Part shown: positions 37,764 through 47,740 of the stretch, in pieces | Layout: the number at the start of each line of letters is the position of its first letter | How positions within the stretch are numbered: position 1 is the first letter of the stretch | Assembly: GCF_024158125.1 (NCBI RefSeq) | Contig: NZ_JAMZFT010000001.1 | Location: 1 to 64,000 of the forward strand | Direction of reading: 5' to 3' | Source: Futiania mangrovi | GTDB taxonomy: Bacteria > Pseudomonadota > Alphaproteobacteria > Futianiales > Futianiaceae | DNA: 64,000 nt | Translations under genes and position numbers: made by a program | Notes under the pieces: model-generated | Seen by the model: the letters and a program-made list of their open reading frames with translations, nothing else | Database searches by the model: none | Told to the model about the DNA's origin: nothing

Positions 37764-39616
37764 CCGCACCGCGCATCCGCCGCCTCGGCGAGGGCACGAT
37801 CAACCGCATCGCCGCGGGCGAGGTGATCGAGCGCCCGGCGAGCGTGGTGAAGGAGCTTGTGGAGAACGCGCTCGATGCGCGCGCGGCCCGCGTCACCGTC
37901 ACCATCGCGGGCGGCGGGCGCGACCTGGTGCGCGTGGAGGACGACGGCCACGGCATGACGGCGGACGACCTGACGCTCGCGGTCGAACGCCACGCAACGT
38001 CGAAGCTGCCGACGGGGCCCGAGGGCGACGACCTCGTCCACATCGGTACGCTCGGCTTCCGGGGGGAGGCGCTGCCCTCCATCGGCTCGGTCGCGCGGCT
38101 GGAGATCCTGAGCCGGGCCGACGGCGCGGGCGAGGGCTGGCGCATCCGCGTCACCGGTGGCCGCGTCGAGGGGCCGGAGCCTGGCGCCATCGGCAAGGGC
38201 ACGCGGATCGAGGTGCGCGACCTCTTCTTCGCAACGCCCGCGCGGCTGAAGTTCCTGCGGTCGGAGCGGGCGGAGGCGATGGCGGTCGCCGACGTGGTCA
38301 AGCGCCTCGCGCTCGCCCACCCGCACGTGGCGTTCTCGCTGCGCGACGAGAGCCGCACGGTCCTGAACGCGGAGGCCGGAACTGGCGACCTGTTCGATGC
38401 CGGCATGGCGCGGGCGGGCGCGATCCTTGGCCGCGACTTCGCCGACAACGCGGTCAAGGTGGAGGTAGAGCGGGCAGGCGTCACGCTCTCGGGCCTTGCC
38501 GGGCTGCCGACGTTCAACCGCGGCAATGCGCAGGCGCAGTTCCTGTTCGTCAACGGGCGGCCGGTGCGCGACAAGCTGCTGACGGGTGCGGTGCGCGGGG
38601 CGTACGCGGACTTCCTGGCGCGCGACCGGCACGCTGTCTGCGTGCTGTTCCTTCAGATCGCGGCGGAGGAGGTGGACGTCAACGTCCACCCCGCCAAGGC
38701 CGAGGTGCGCTTCCGCGACCCCGCGCTGGTGCGCGGCCTGATCGTCTCCGGCCTGCGCCACGCCATCGGGCAGGCGGGCCACCGTGCCGCGACGACCGTT
38801 GCGGCGGACGCGCTGTCGGCGCTGCGCGCGCCCGGTGGCGCGCCCTCGCCACGCTTCGACTGGTTGCGTCCGCCCCAGCCGACAGGTGGGGGGCTCGCCG
38901 GGTACCGCGCGCAGGCGCCGGTTGCACCCGCGGACGGGCTTGCGGAGGACCAGCGCGCGCTCGCCTCGCTGACCGCCGCGCCCTTCGCGCCCGTGCCGCA
39001 GCAGGCAGCACCTGAGGTGGAGGCCGGGCTCGCCGCCCGCCCGCTCGGCGTCGCGCGCGGGCAGTTGCATGGCACATATATCGTGGCGGAGACGGCGGAC
39101 GGTCTCGTCCTCGTCGACCAGCACGCAGCGCATGAACGCCTCGTGCACGAGCGGATGAAGGCGCAGCTTGCCGCCCGCGGCATCGCCCGCCAGCGCCTGC
39201 TGCTGCCGGAGGTGGTGGACCTCGACCCCGCGGATGTCGAGCGACTCGCGGCGCGTGCGGACGAACTGGGCGAGATGGGCCTCGCGCTCGAAGCCTTCGG
39301 GCCGTCGGCGGTGGTGGTGCGGGAGGTGCCGGCGATCCTCGGCCAGACGGACGTGCAGGGCCTTGTCCGCGACCTCGCCGACGAGATCGCCGAACTGGAC
39401 GAGGCGCTGGGCCTCAAGGAGCGGATCGACGCCATCTGCGGCACCATGGCCTGCCACGGTTCGGTGCGCGCGGGCCGCCGCCTGACGGGCGAGGAGATGA
39501 ACGCGCTGCTGCGCGAGATGGAGGCGACGCCCCATTCCGGCCAGTGCAACCACGGCCGCCCGACCTATGTCGAGCTGAAGCTCGCCGACGTGGAAAAGCT
39601 GTTCGGGCGGCGCTGA
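37760..39616 (+). CDS. mutL: DNA mismatch repair protein MutL
   Basis: This GHKL ATPase links MutS recognition to strand cutting in mismatch repair. It has 618 aa. The N-terminal ATPase has [27 protein letters not shown], and [10 protein letters not shown] (motifs I-III), plus NGRPVRDK. The C-terminal domain has [27 protein letters not shown] and CNHGRPT, the zinc/endonuclease motifs, so it is of the nicking type (no MutH needed), as usual in alphaproteobacteria. The Pro/Ala-rich linker around 335-410 is typical. The ATG at 37760 overlaps the pgi stop by four bases. Its stop is 4 bases from the convergent rsmD. Confidence 0.97.
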   Translation: MTAPRIRRLGEGTINRIAAGEVIERPASVVKELVENALDARAARVTVTIAGGGRDLVRVEDDGHGMTADDLTLAVERHATSKLPTGPEGDDLVHIGTLGFRGEALPSIGSVARLEILSRADGAGEGWRIRVTGGRVEGPEPGAIGKGTRIEVRDLFFATPARLKFLRSERAEAMAVADVVKRLALAHPHVAFSLRDESRTVLNAEAGTGDLFDAGMARAGAILGRDFADNAVKVEVERAGVTLSGLAGLPTFNRGNAQAQFLFVNGRPVRDKLLTGAVRGAYADFLARDRHAVCVLFLQIAAEEVDVNVHPAKAEVRFRDPALVRGLIVSGLRHAIGQAGHRAATTVAADALSALRAPGGAPSPRFDWLRPPQPTGGGLAGYRAQAPVAPADGLAEDQRALASLTAAPFAPVPQQAAPEVEAGLAARPLGVARGQLHGTYIVAETADGLVLVDQHAAHERLVHERMKAQLAARGIARQRLLLPEVVDLDPADVERLAARADELGEMGLALEAFGPSAVVVREVPAILGQTDVQGLVRDLADEIAELDEALGLKERIDAICGTMACHGSVRAGRRLTGEEMNALLREMEATPHSGQCNHGRPTYVELKLADVEKLFGRR

Positions 39617-39619
39617 GGT

Positions 39620-40183
39620 TCAGGCGGCGGTCAGGAACACGAGCCGTGTCTCGCCGTAGGTGCGATCGTCCAGCGTCTCGAAGCCCTCGATCTCCGGCAC
39701 CTCTTCGCCCTTGTCGAGTTCGAGGACGCAGACCGCCCCCTCAGCCAGCCAGCCGCCCGCCCCCGCCGAGGCGAGCGCCACCGGGCCCAGCCCGCTGCAA
39801 TAGGGCGGATCGCAGAAGACGAGCGCGAACGGCCCGCCCGCCACCGCAGGCATCGGGCCGAGGTCGGTCGCCGAGCGGGAGAAGAGCTTGGTCGCGCCCG
39901 TCGCGCCCAGCGCCTCGATGTTGCGGCGGACGAGCGCGCGGCTCTCTGCGTGGTTGTCGACGAGGCAGACCCGGTGCGCGCCGCGCGACAGGGCCTCGAG
40001 CCCCAGCGCGCCCGAGCCGGCGAAGAGGTCGAGCACGCGCGCGCCCGCGATCTCCGGCGCCCAGGGCGCATGGGAGAGCACGTTGAACAGCGCCTCCTTC
40101 ACCCGGTCTGTGGTGGGGCGCACGCGGGCGTCCTTCGGCCCGGCCAGCTGCTTGCCGCGCCAGCGGCCCGCGATGATGCGCAT
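39620..40183 (-). CDS. rsmD: 16S rRNA (guanine(966)-N2)-methyltransferase
   Basis: This enzyme methylates G966 of 16S rRNA in the assembled 30S subunit, using SAM. It is 187 aa, the family length. The N-terminal MRIIAGRWRGKQL is diagnostic, followed by RPTTDRVKEALFN, the SAM-binding LDLFAGSGALGLEALSRG and the catalytic DPPY in VFCDPPYCSG. The start is 5 bases after the rluB stop on the same strand, so the two rRNA modification genes are probably co-transcribed. Confidence 0.96.
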   Translation of the reverse strand: MRIIAGRWRGKQLAGPKDARVRPTTDRVKEALFNVLSHAPWAPEIAGARVLDLFAGSGALGLEALSRGAHRVCLVDNHAESRALVRRNIEALGATGATKLFSRSATDLGPMPAVAGGPFALVFCDPPYCSGLGPVALASAGAGGWLAEGAVCVLELDKGEEVPEIEGFETLDDRTYGETRLVFLTAA

Positions 40184-40188
40184 GCCCC

Positions 40189-41145
40189 TCAGCCCCGCCG
40201 CTTGCCCGTTCCGCCCGGCTTCGGGCGTGGGGTACGCCGCTCCCCGCGCGCCGTCGGCGGCGCCTTGGCATCCTCGCCCGCGCGTAGCCGCGTCTGCGCG
40301 CCCGGCTTGAGCGTCAGCTTCGGCCGGCCCGTGCTCTTGTGCGTGGACCGCGAGGCCGGACCCGGCGCGGCGTCTGCGACCGGCGGATAGATCGCGCCCA
40401 CCTGGTCGACCAGCGTGCGGCGCGGCACCTCCTCGATCTCGCCGGGTTCGAGCTTGCCAAGCTGGAACGGCCCGTAGGAGGTGCGGATCAGGCGCGTGAC
40501 CTTCAGCCCCAGGTGCTCCATCACGCGGCGGATCTCGCGGTTCTTGCCTTCCTTCAGCGTCACCGCGATCCAGGCGTTGGCGCCCTGCACACGCTCCAGC
40601 CGCGCGGTGATCGGGCCGTAGCGCACGCCCTCGACCTCCACGCCCGCGAGCAGCGTGTCGAGCACCGCCTGGTCGACGTCGCCGAACACCCGCACCCGGT
40701 AGCGGCGCGACCAGCCGGTCGCGGGCAATTCCAGCAGGCGCGACAGTCCGCCGTCGTTGGTGAGCAGAAGCAGGCCTTCCGACGTGAGGTCGAGGCGGCC
40801 GACAGAGACGACGCGCGGCATGTCGGGAGGGAGCGCCTCGAACACCGTCTGGCGGCCTTCGGGGTCCTTCGCGCTGACCACGAGACCGCGGGGCTTGTGA
40901 TAGCGCCAGAGCCGCGGACGCTCGATCGCGGGCAGGGGCTTGCCGTCCACTTCCACCCGGTCCGACGTGGTGACGAGCGTCGCGGGCGTCTCCAGCGTGC
41001 GCCCGTTCACTGCGACGCGGCCCTCCGCGATCATGGCCTCCGCCGCCCGGCGCGAGGCAATCCCTGCGCGCGCCAGCACCTTGGCGATCCGCTCGCCCCT
41101 GGCGGCGCCCTGTTGCGCGCCGTCCTTGTCCGTTGCGTCTGTCAT
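40189..41145 (-). CDS. rluB: RsuA/RluB-family 23S rRNA pseudouridine synthase
   Basis: This enzyme isomerises a uridine in rRNA to pseudouridine. It has 318 aa: an N-terminal S4 domain (RIAKVLARAGIASRRAAEAMI) and the RsuA/RluB catalytic core with the Asp in GRLDLTSEGLLLLTNDG, plus KEGKNREIRRVMEHLGL. The C-terminal 60 residues are basic, Pro/Arg/Lys-rich and repetitive, as in many RluB proteins. RluB (U2605 of 23S) is the likeliest member; RsuA and RluE cannot be fully excluded. It is located between the PaaK-like ligase (54-base gap) and rsmD. Confidence 0.92.
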   Translation of the reverse strand: MTDATDKDGAQQGAARGERIAKVLARAGIASRRAAEAMIAEGRVAVNGRTLETPATLVTTSDRVEVDGKPLPAIERPRLWRYHKPRGLVVSAKDPEGRQTVFEALPPDMPRVVSVGRLDLTSEGLLLLTNDGGLSRLLELPATGWSRRYRVRVFGDVDQAVLDTLLAGVEVEGVRYGPITARLERVQGANAWIAVTLKEGKNREIRRVMEHLGLKVTRLIRTSYGPFQLGKLEPGEIEEVPRRTLVDQVGAIYPPVADAAPGPASRSTHKSTGRPKLTLKPGAQTRLRAGEDAKAPPTARGERRTPRPKPGGTGKRRG

Positions 41146-41199
41146 GCCGGTCCTGTCGCGCGTCGCGCGCAGCCGGTCAAGAGGGATCGGCAGCGGGGC

Positions 41200-42456
41200 T
41201 CAGGAATAGTCGCGCGTGTCGTCGATGACCTTGCCGTCGTTGGGCAGGCTGCCGGGGGCCACGACCTCCACCGTGCCGCGCACCTTGCAGACGTCCTGCA
41301 GCGTGCGCGCGACGGCGTCCGCAAGGCCTTCCGCCGCGCCCGAAACCTCGGCCTTCAGGACCATGGTGTCGGTCTGCCCCTCGCGCCCGACGACGAGCCG
41401 GGCCCGCGCGATCTCCCCATGCTGTTTCAGCACGGCGGCGACCTGCGCGGGGTCGACGAACATGCCCTTGACCTTGGTGCGCTGGTCGGCGCGTCCCATC
41501 CAGCCCTTGATGCGCATGTTGGTGCGGCCCGTCGGGCACGCGCCGGAGAGGACCGCCGACATGTCGCCCGTGCCGAAGCGGACGAGCGGATAGTCGGGGT
41601 TGAGCGTGGTGACGACGATCTCGCCCACCTCGCCCTCGGGAACGGGGTCGCCGGTGCCGGGGCGCACGATCTCCACGATCACGCCCTCGTCCACCACGAG
41701 GCCTTCCATCGCCTCCGTCTCGTAGGCGACGAGGCCCAGGTCCGCCGTGCCGTAGGATTGCAGCGTGGCGATGCCCCGGTCCTTCAGTTCCGCGCGCAGC
41801 GAGGGGGGCAGCGCCGCACCCGAAACGGCGGCCTTGACGATGGAGGAGGCGTCGCGGCCCATCTCGGCGGCCTTGTCGAGCAGCACCTTCAGGAAGTCGG
41901 GCGTGCCGGAGTATCCGGTGGGGCGGATCCGTTCGATCGCGTCGACCTGCAGTTCGGTGTTTCCGATGCCCGCGGGGAAGGTGACGCAGCCGACCGCCGC
42001 CGCGCCCGTCTCGAACATGTGGCCGGCCGGCGTCAGGTGATAGGCAAAGGAATTGTGCACGATGTCGCCGCAGCGGAAGCCCGCCGCATAGAGCGCGCGC
42101 CCGCAGCGCCACCAGTCGCGGCCCTGGCCGTCGGCGCCCCATCCCTCGGGCTCGAAGATTGGGCCGGGCGACATGAAGATGCGCCTGAGCGCGCCCGTCT
42201 TCACCGCGGCAAGCCCCCCCAGGGGCCGGTTTGCGTCCTGCAGCGCCAGCAGGTCGCCCTTGCGCGTCACCGGCAGCTTCGCGAGCGCAGCGCGGTCGGT
42301 CAGGCCATCCGGGTCGACGTCCTTCAGCAGCCTGGCGAAATAGGGCGCGTTGGCCTTGGCGTTGGCGACGTTGGCGCGCAGGCATTCGAAGGTCGAGGTT
42401 TCGCGCTGCTCCGGCGCGCGCGTCTCCAGATCGTCGTAGTAGCGCTCGTCGGCCAT
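41200..42456 (-). CDS. PaaK-like phenylacetate--CoA ligase family protein
   Basis: This AMP-forming CoA ligase is 418 aa, the compact length of the phenylacetate-CoA ligase family. The opening TSTFECLRANVANAKANAPYF is family-like, A5-type SYGTADLGLVAYE follows, and RFGTGDMSAV plus RIKGWMGRADQRTKVKGMFV contain the hinge and the C-terminal lobe. The P-loop is degenerate (MSPGPIFEP instead of TSSGTTG), a known feature of some members. It is last in the ABC cluster, after livF (58-base gap), so it probably activates whatever acid the transporter imports. Substrate unknown. Confidence 0.88.
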   Translation of the reverse strand: MADERYYDDLETRAPEQRETSTFECLRANVANAKANAPYFARLLKDVDPDGLTDRAALAKLPVTRKGDLLALQDANRPLGGLAAVKTGALRRIFMSPGPIFEPEGWGADGQGRDWWRCGRALYAAGFRCGDIVHNSFAYHLTPAGHMFETGAAAVGCVTFPAGIGNTELQVDAIERIRPTGYSGTPDFLKVLLDKAAEMGRDASSIVKAAVSGAALPPSLRAELKDRGIATLQSYGTADLGLVAYETEAMEGLVVDEGVIVEIVRPGTGDPVPEGEVGEIVVTTLNPDYPLVRFGTGDMSAVLSGACPTGRTNMRIKGWMGRADQRTKVKGMFVDPAQVAAVLKQHGEIARARLVVGREGQTDTMVLKAEVSGAAEGLADAVARTLQDVCKVRGTVEVVAPGSLPNDGKVIDDTRDYS

Positions 42457-42514
42457 GCCGCCTCCTTGGGTTCGAGGTCTCGTCGTCTTGCCGCCGCCAG
42501 GCGCGCCGCCCGGA

Positions 42515-43357
42515 TCAGTTCAGCCAGCGCTTGCGCCGGCGGTAGCTCTTCACGTCCCGGAAGGACTTCTTTCCCTCGCTGACGCCGAGGTAGAATTCTT
42601 TCACGTCGGCGTTGTTGCGCAAGGCCTCGGCATCCCCGTCCAGCACAACCCGGCCATTCTCCAGGATGTAGCCATAGGTCGCGTAGCGCAGCGCCATGTT
42701 GGTGTTCTGCTCGGCGACGAGGAAGGACACGCCCTCCTTGTCGTTGAGTTCGCGCACGATCTCGAAGATCTCCGCGACGAGCTGCGGCGCGAGGCCCATC
42801 GACGGCTCGTCCAGCAGGATGGTCGACGGCTTCGACATCAGAGCGCGCCCGATCGCGCACATCTGCTGCTCGCCCCCCGAGGTGTAGCCCGCAAGCGAGC
42901 GCCGCCGCTCCTTCAGGCGCGGGAAATAGGTATAGACCTTCTCGAGATCGTCGTTGATCGCGGCCCGGCCGTCGCCGCGCGTGTAGGCGCCGGTCAGCAG
43001 GTTCTCTTCCACCGTCAGGTGCTCGAAGCAGTGGCGGCCTTCCATGACCTGGATGCAGCCGCGTTTCACGAGGTCGTTGGGCGACAGGTCCTCGACCCGC
43101 TCCCCCATGAACTCGATGCTGCCCTTGGTCACCTCGCCGCGTTCCGACTTCAGAAGATTGGAGACGGCCTTGAGCGTCGTGGTCTTGCCCGCGCCATTGG
43201 CGCCGAGCAGCGCGACGATGCCTTTCTTCGGCACCTCCAGGCTCACACCCTTCAGGACGAGGATCACGTGATTGTAGATCACCTCGATGTTGTTGATCTT
43301 CAGGATCGGCGCGTCGGTCACGGGGCGGCTCTCTCGATCTGGAACGGATGAAGACAC
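42515..43357 (-). CDS. livF: Branched-chain-type ABC transporter ATPase, LivF-like
   Basis: The second ATPase of the importer has 280 aa, with Walker A GANGAGKTT, signature TSGGEQQM, Walker B ILLDEPSMGLAP and H-loop region SFLVAEQNT. The position VAEQN is characteristic of LivF. The C-terminus carries an extra basic stretch (KSFRDVKSYRRRKRWLN). The start may be ATG 43357 or GTG 43321. Separated from the binding protein by a gap with a strong hairpin, and followed by the PaaK-like ligase gene. Confidence 0.92.
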   Translation of the reverse strand: MSSSVPDRESRPVTDAPILKINNIEVIYNHVILVLKGVSLEVPKKGIVALLGANGAGKTTTLKAVSNLLKSERGEVTKGSIEFMGERVEDLSPNDLVKRGCIQVMEGRHCFEHLTVEENLLTGAYTRGDGRAAINDDLEKVYTYFPRLKERRRSLAGYTSGGEQQMCAIGRALMSKPSTILLDEPSMGLAPQLVAEIFEIVRELNDKEGVSFLVAEQNTNMALRYATYGYILENGRVVLDGDAEALRNNADVKEFYLGVSEGKKSFRDVKSYRRRKRWLN

Positions 43358-43384
43358 GTCAAAGGGGCAAACGAATGTCCGGGG

Positions 43385-43418
43385 GGAGGGGGGCGGACGG
43401 CGGACCGTCCGCCCCTCC
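43385..43418 (-). other. Strong intra-operon hairpin 3' of the ABC binding-protein gene
   Basis: An 11-bp GC stem with a 4-nt loop (43390-43400 with 43405-43415) extends by three more pairs after a small bulge. It lies 20 bases after the binding-protein stop and 28 bases before livF. No T-tract follows on the minus strand, so it is better read as a 3' stabiliser or attenuator than a terminator. Confidence 0.6.
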
Positions 43419-43437
43419 TGTGTTCAGAACCTCACGC

Positions 43438-44757
43438 TCACTTGCAGTCGCGCGGCGTGATGTTGTTCTCCTTCGCGTAGGCTTCCGCGTCGGCCTTGAG
43501 CAGGGGCTGGATCACGTCCGACATCGGCTGGATCCAGTCGGTGACGAGCGTCCACTCTCCCGTCTCCGCGTTCCACTGCTGGATCGCGGCTGCGCCGGAG
43601 CCTTCGTGGTTGTTGCACGCGATCTTGATTTCCGGGGCGAAGCCGCCGCCGAGGCCCAGTTCCTCCCACCGCTTGTTGTCGATGACCAGGTTCTCGAAGC
43701 CGTCGCGCGCCTGCTCGCCACGGATCTTGACCGTGCCGTGCATCTTGATCGCCGTGCGGAGGCCTTCCGCCGTGGCGACCGCGTTCAGCAGGCCGCGGTT
43801 GTAGAGCGAGTCGCCGACCCCATCGCGCTCGCCGGCGCCCTTGCCCTTGTCATAGAGCTCGGTGAGGATCTCCTGGATCAGCGGGAAGTTCGTGCCCGGC
43901 GCGTTGAACGTCGCGGCCTGGTAGCCCGTGGCGTCCTTGCCGGCCGGCAGCACGTCGTTCTCCGAACCCGACCACCAGATGCCGATGAAGCGGTCCATCG
44001 GATAGCGGATCGAGGCGGCTTCCTTGACGGCCACCTGGTTCATCACGCCCCAGCCCCACATCACGACCCAGTCCGGACGGTCGCGGCGGATTTGCAGCCA
44101 GGTCGCCTTCTGCTCCTGCCCCGGATGGTCGACGGGCAGCAGCATCAGATCGTAGCCCCAGTCCTTGGCGATGGTCTCGAGCGTGCGGATCGGCTCCTTG
44201 CCATAGGCGGAGTTGTGGTACACGAGGGCGACCTTCTTGCCCTTCATGTTGGCCTGTCCGCCCTCCTTGTCCGCGATGTACTTCATGATCACGGTCGCGC
44301 CGGACCAGTAGTGCGCGGGCAGGTTGAAGACATAGGGGAAGACCGAGCCGTCAGCGGCGGACGTGCGGCCGTAGCCCATGGACAGGATCGGGATCTTGTC
44401 TTCGCTCGCCTTGGGGATCAGCTGGTAGGTGATGCCGGTCGAGAACGGGTTGATGACGAGCGCGCCCGACTCTCCCATGTTCTTGACGTTCTCGTAGCAC
44501 TCGACGCCCTGCTGCGTGTTGTAGGCCGTCTCGCACTCGACATAGTTGATCTTCGCACCCTCGATGCCGCCGTACTTCTCGTTCAGCAGGGTGAAGTAGT
44601 CGGAGAAGGCGTTCGCCACCGGAATTCCGCTCGGCGCGTAGGGGCCGGTACGGTAGGTCAGCAGCGGAACCGTCAGCTCGTAGGACAGGGCCGGTCCCGC
44701 CACGAAGGGCAGGGCCATCGCGGCCGCAAGTCCGAGGGCCTTCGTTCTGATCGTCAT
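43438..44757 (-). CDS. Type I periplasmic binding protein of the branched-chain-type ABC importer
   Basis: The product is 439 aa, with a signal peptide (MTIRTKALGLAAAMALPFVA, then GPALSYE). The mature part has the two-lobe type I periplasmic binding protein fold (livJ-like superfamily); YRTGPYAPSGIPVANAFSDY begins the first lobe. This size is larger than leucine-binding proteins (about 370) and like those annotated for aromatic or other acids. The ligand is therefore not an amino acid with any certainty; the neighbouring CoA ligases suggest an organic acid. The ATG at 44757 follows GGGAGGAAACACT, 10 nt of which are complementary to the candidate sRNA. Confidence 0.9.
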   Translation of the reverse strand: MTIRTKALGLAAAMALPFVAGPALSYELTVPLLTYRTGPYAPSGIPVANAFSDYFTLLNEKYGGIEGAKINYVECETAYNTQQGVECYENVKNMGESGALVINPFSTGITYQLIPKASEDKIPILSMGYGRTSAADGSVFPYVFNLPAHYWSGATVIMKYIADKEGGQANMKGKKVALVYHNSAYGKEPIRTLETIAKDWGYDLMLLPVDHPGQEQKATWLQIRRDRPDWVVMWGWGVMNQVAVKEAASIRYPMDRFIGIWWSGSENDVLPAGKDATGYQAATFNAPGTNFPLIQEILTELYDKGKGAGERDGVGDSLYNRGLLNAVATAEGLRTAIKMHGTVKIRGEQARDGFENLVIDNKRWEELGLGGGFAPEIKIACNNHEGSGAAAIQQWNAETGEWTLVTDWIQPMSDVIQPLLKADAEAYAKENNITPRDCK

Positions 44758-44850
44758 AGTGTTTCCTCCCGGTCGATCAGCAGTGATGTGTCCTTGTGCC
44801 GCTTCGCGGTTCTTCTTCTTGGGGTATGCCGTTCCCTGTTGCGCCCGTCC

Positions 44851-45927
44851 TCAGTAGGGGAAGGGCCAGAGCCGCAGCTTCTCCTTCACCGTCGACCACA
44901 GGCGGGCGAGGCCGTGCGGTTCGACGATCAGGAAGAAGATGATGAGCACGCCGAGCAGCAGGATCTCGAAGTGCTTGGCGGTCACCGCCTGCAGGCCCAT
45001 CCCGTCCACCATCACCGTCTTCAGCACGATGGGCAGAAGCACCATGAAGGCAGCGCCCAGGAACGAGCCGAGGATCGAACCCAGGCCGCCGATGATGATC
45101 ATGAAGAGGACGAGGAAGGAGATGTTGATGCCGAACGCCTCCGTCGGCTCCGCCGCGCCCAGCCACACGCCGAAATAGAGCGCGCCGGCCATGCCGATGA
45201 AGAAGGACGAGACGGCGAAGGCCGACAGCTTGGCCTTGAGCGGCTGCACGCCCACAAGCTCCGCCGCGATGTCCATGTCGCGGATCGCCATCCATTGCCG
45301 CCCGATGTTGCCGCGCGTCAGGTTCTTCGCCACCAGCGCAAACACGCACACGAAGGCGAGGCAGAAGAGATACCCCGCGGCCGGCGACGCCTCCGGTCCC
45401 GTCACAAGGACGCCGAAGGACGTGGCCGGCGGCGCCGTGATCTGGCCCGTGGGCGAGTAGTTGTAGAACCAGCCCACCTTGTTGAAGAGCCAGACCAGGA
45501 AGAACTGCGCGGCAAGCGTCGCCACCGCCAGGTAGAAGCCCTTGATCCTGAGCGACGGCAGGCCGAACAGCGCGCCCACGCCCGCCGTGACGAAGCCTGC
45601 AAGGATCACGATCAGTGCGAAGTCAAGACCGGGGAAGGACGTCATGAGCTTGTAGGTCGCGAACGCGCCCACCGCCATGAAACCACCGGTGCCGAGCGAG
45701 ATCTGCCCGCAATACCCGACCAGGATGTTCAGCCCGATCGCCGCCATCGTGTAGGACAGGAACGGGATCAGGATGGCCTTGGCGTAATAGTCGTTGATGA
45801 AGGGCGGCACGGCGAGGAACGCCACCGCCAGGACCAGAAGTATGAAGGCCTTGTCCTGCGCGATCGGGAAGATCGCCTGGTCCTTGGGGTACGACGTCTT
45901 GAACTGTCCGGTTTCACGGTAAAGCAT
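44851..45927 (-). CDS. livM: Branched-chain-type ABC transporter permease, LivM-like
   Basis: This is one of two permeases of the importer. It has 358 aa and about ten hydrophobic helices. The LivM signature is present in LNILVGYCGQISLGTGGFMAVGAF (landmark GQISLG) and in the cytoplasmic loop with ARNLTRGNIGRQWMAIRDMDIAAE-like text (KNLTRGNIGRQWMAIRDMD). Four bases separate it from the livH stop, so the two permeases are co-translated. The downstream gap to the binding-protein gene is 93 bases. Confidence 0.93.
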   Translation of the reverse strand: MLYRETGQFKTSYPKDQAIFPIAQDKAFILLVLAVAFLAVPPFINDYYAKAILIPFLSYTMAAIGLNILVGYCGQISLGTGGFMAVGAFATYKLMTSFPGLDFALIVILAGFVTAGVGALFGLPSLRIKGFYLAVATLAAQFFLVWLFNKVGWFYNYSPTGQITAPPATSFGVLVTGPEASPAAGYLFCLAFVCVFALVAKNLTRGNIGRQWMAIRDMDIAAELVGVQPLKAKLSAFAVSSFFIGMAGALYFGVWLGAAEPTEAFGINISFLVLFMIIIGGLGSILGSFLGAAFMVLLPIVLKTVMVDGMGLQAVTAKHFEILLLGVLIIFFLIVEPHGLARLWSTVKEKLRLWPFPY

Positions 45928-45931
45928 CGCG

Positions 45932-46840
45932 TCAGACCCTCTCGATGATCTTCTCGCCGAACAGACCCTGCGGACGGAACAGCAGGAAGGCGAGGGCCAG
46001 CATGTAGGCGAACCAGTTCTCGATCGCGCCGCCGATGATCGGGCCGGCGTAGATCTCCGCGATCTTCTCGCCGACGCCGATGATCAGGCCGCCGACGATG
46101 GCGCCGGGGATGGAGGTGAAGCCGCCGAGGATCAGCACCGGCAGGGCCTTCAGCGCGATCAGCGACAGCGAGAACTGCACGCCCGACTTGGTGCCCCACA
46201 TGATGCCCGCGACCAGCGCGACGATGCCCGCGACCGACCAGACGACGACCCAGATCGTGCGCAGCGAGATGCCCACCGACAGCGCCGCCTGGTGGTCGTC
46301 GGCGACCGCCCGGAGCGCGCGGCCGATCCGCGTCTTCTGGAAGAACACGGCGAGCACGGCCACCAGAAGCGCTGCCGTTACGGCAGCCACGATCTCCAGC
46401 TTCTCGACATAGAGGTTGAAACTGTCGAGCAGATAGTCCGACGCGCCCTGCGGCAGGCCGATGTCGAGCACCTTGACGTTCGAGCCCCACAGGATGTCGC
46501 CCGTGCCCTCGATCACATAGGCAAGGCCGATCGTCGCCATGAAGAGGATGATCGGCTCTTGGTTCACGAGGTGCCGGAGCACCAGCCGTTCCACGAGCCA
46601 GGCCACCGCGATCATCACCAGGATCGTGACGATGATCCCGGCCCAGGCAGGCAGGCCGAACTTCTCCATCACGCCCGTGAGCGTCAGTGCGGCAAAGAGC
46701 GCCAGCACGCCCTGTGCGAAGTTGAAGACGCCCGAGGCCTTGAAGATCAGCACGAAGCCGAGCGCCACGAGCGCGTACATGACACCGGCCATCAGGCCGG
46801 AAATCACGGTCTCGAAGAAAAACATAACGTCGGGGTTCAT
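45932..46840 (-). CDS. livH: Branched-chain-type ABC transporter permease, LivH-like
   Basis: This is the second permease, 302 aa, with eight or more hydrophobic segments. It begins FFETVISGLMAGVMYALVALGFVLIFKASGVFNFAQG, seen by landmarks GLMAGVMYALVALGF and FNFAQG, the N-terminal hallmark of LivH. ALRAVADDHQAALSVGISL is the cytoplasmic coupling loop. Its start lies 2 bases after the livG stop and its stop 4 bases before livM. Confidence 0.94.
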   Translation of the reverse strand: MNPDVMFFFETVISGLMAGVMYALVALGFVLIFKASGVFNFAQGVLALFAALTLTGVMEKFGLPAWAGIIVTILVMIAVAWLVERLVLRHLVNQEPIILFMATIGLAYVIEGTGDILWGSNVKVLDIGLPQGASDYLLDSFNLYVEKLEIVAAVTAALLVAVLAVFFQKTRIGRALRAVADDHQAALSVGISLRTIWVVVWSVAGIVALVAGIMWGTKSGVQFSLSLIALKALPVLILGGFTSIPGAIVGGLIIGVGEKIAEIYAGPIIGGAIENWFAYMLALAFLLFRPQGLFGEKIIERV

Positions 46841-46842
46841 CG

Positions 46843-47727
46843 TCAGGCCTCTTCCTCGTCGTCGTGGGCAACGCCGAGATAGGCGTCGATGACGCGCTGA
46901 TCGCTCTGCACCTCTTCCGGTGTGCCGTCGGCGATCTTCGAGCCGTGGTCGAGCACCACGACCCGGTCCGACAGGTCCATGACGACGCCCATGTCGTGTT
47001 CGATCAGCGCGATCGTGGTGCCGAATTCGTCGTTCACGTCGAGGATGAAGCGGGACATGTCCTCCTTCTCCTCGAGGTTCATGCCCGCCATCGGCTCGTC
47101 CAGAAGCAGCAGTTCCGGCTCGGCGGCAAGCGCGCGGCCAAGCTCCACCCGCTTCTGCAGGCCATAGGGCAGCCGCCCCACCGGAACGTTGCGGATGTGC
47201 TGGATCTCGAGGAAGTCGATCACCTGCTCGACGAAGGAACGATGTTCGATCTCCTCCTTCAGCGCCGGTCCCCAGTGCAGCGCGTGTGCAAGCAGCCCGC
47301 GCTTCATCTTGGTCACCCGGCCCGTCATGATGTTGTCGAGCGTCGACATGCCCCTGAACAGCGCGATGTTCTGGAAGGTGCGGGCGATGCCGGTGGCTGC
47401 GGCCTCGTGCGGCTGCATCTTCGTGCGCGCCTTGCCCTTCCAGGTGATCGTGCCTTCCTGCGGGTGGTAGAAGCCGTTGATGACGTTCAGCATCGACGAC
47501 TTGCCCGCCCCGTTCGGGCCGATGATCGCGCGGATCTCGCCCTTGCGGATGTCGAAGCTGACGTTGGAGTTCGCCACAACGCCGCCGAACCGCAGCGTGA
47601 TGTTCTGCACGTCGAGGATGACCTCGCCTATGCGGCGGGCGCGTGCCTCGGGCGTGTGCATGGAGTGCGCGTGATGCGTGTTCGCCTCGTGCGCGTCGGC
47701 GAGCGCGGCTGCACTGTCGTTCGTCAT
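46843..47727 (-). CDS. livG: Branched-chain-type ABC transporter ATPase, LivG-like
   Basis: The first ATPase of the importer has 294 aa, with Walker A GPNGAGKSS, signature LPYGLQKRVELG (LivG-type), Walker B LLLLDEPMAGM and H-loop ALIEHDMGVV. The first 35 residues are an unusual His-rich extension (THHAHSMH) before the ABC core begins near EVILDVQNITLRFGG. Starts 13 bases after the acyl-CoA ligase stop and ends 2 bases before livH. Confidence 0.93.
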   Translation of the reverse strand: MTNDSAAALADAHEANTHHAHSMHTPEARARRIGEVILDVQNITLRFGGVVANSNVSFDIRKGEIRAIIGPNGAGKSSMLNVINGFYHPQEGTITWKGKARTKMQPHEAAATGIARTFQNIALFRGMSTLDNIMTGRVTKMKRGLLAHALHWGPALKEEIEHRSFVEQVIDFLEIQHIRNVPVGRLPYGLQKRVELGRALAAEPELLLLDEPMAGMNLEEKEDMSRFILDVNDEFGTTIALIEHDMGVVMDLSDRVVVLDHGSKIADGTPEEVQSDQRVIDAYLGVAHDDEEEA

Positions 47728-47740
47728 GTGTCCCGTCGTC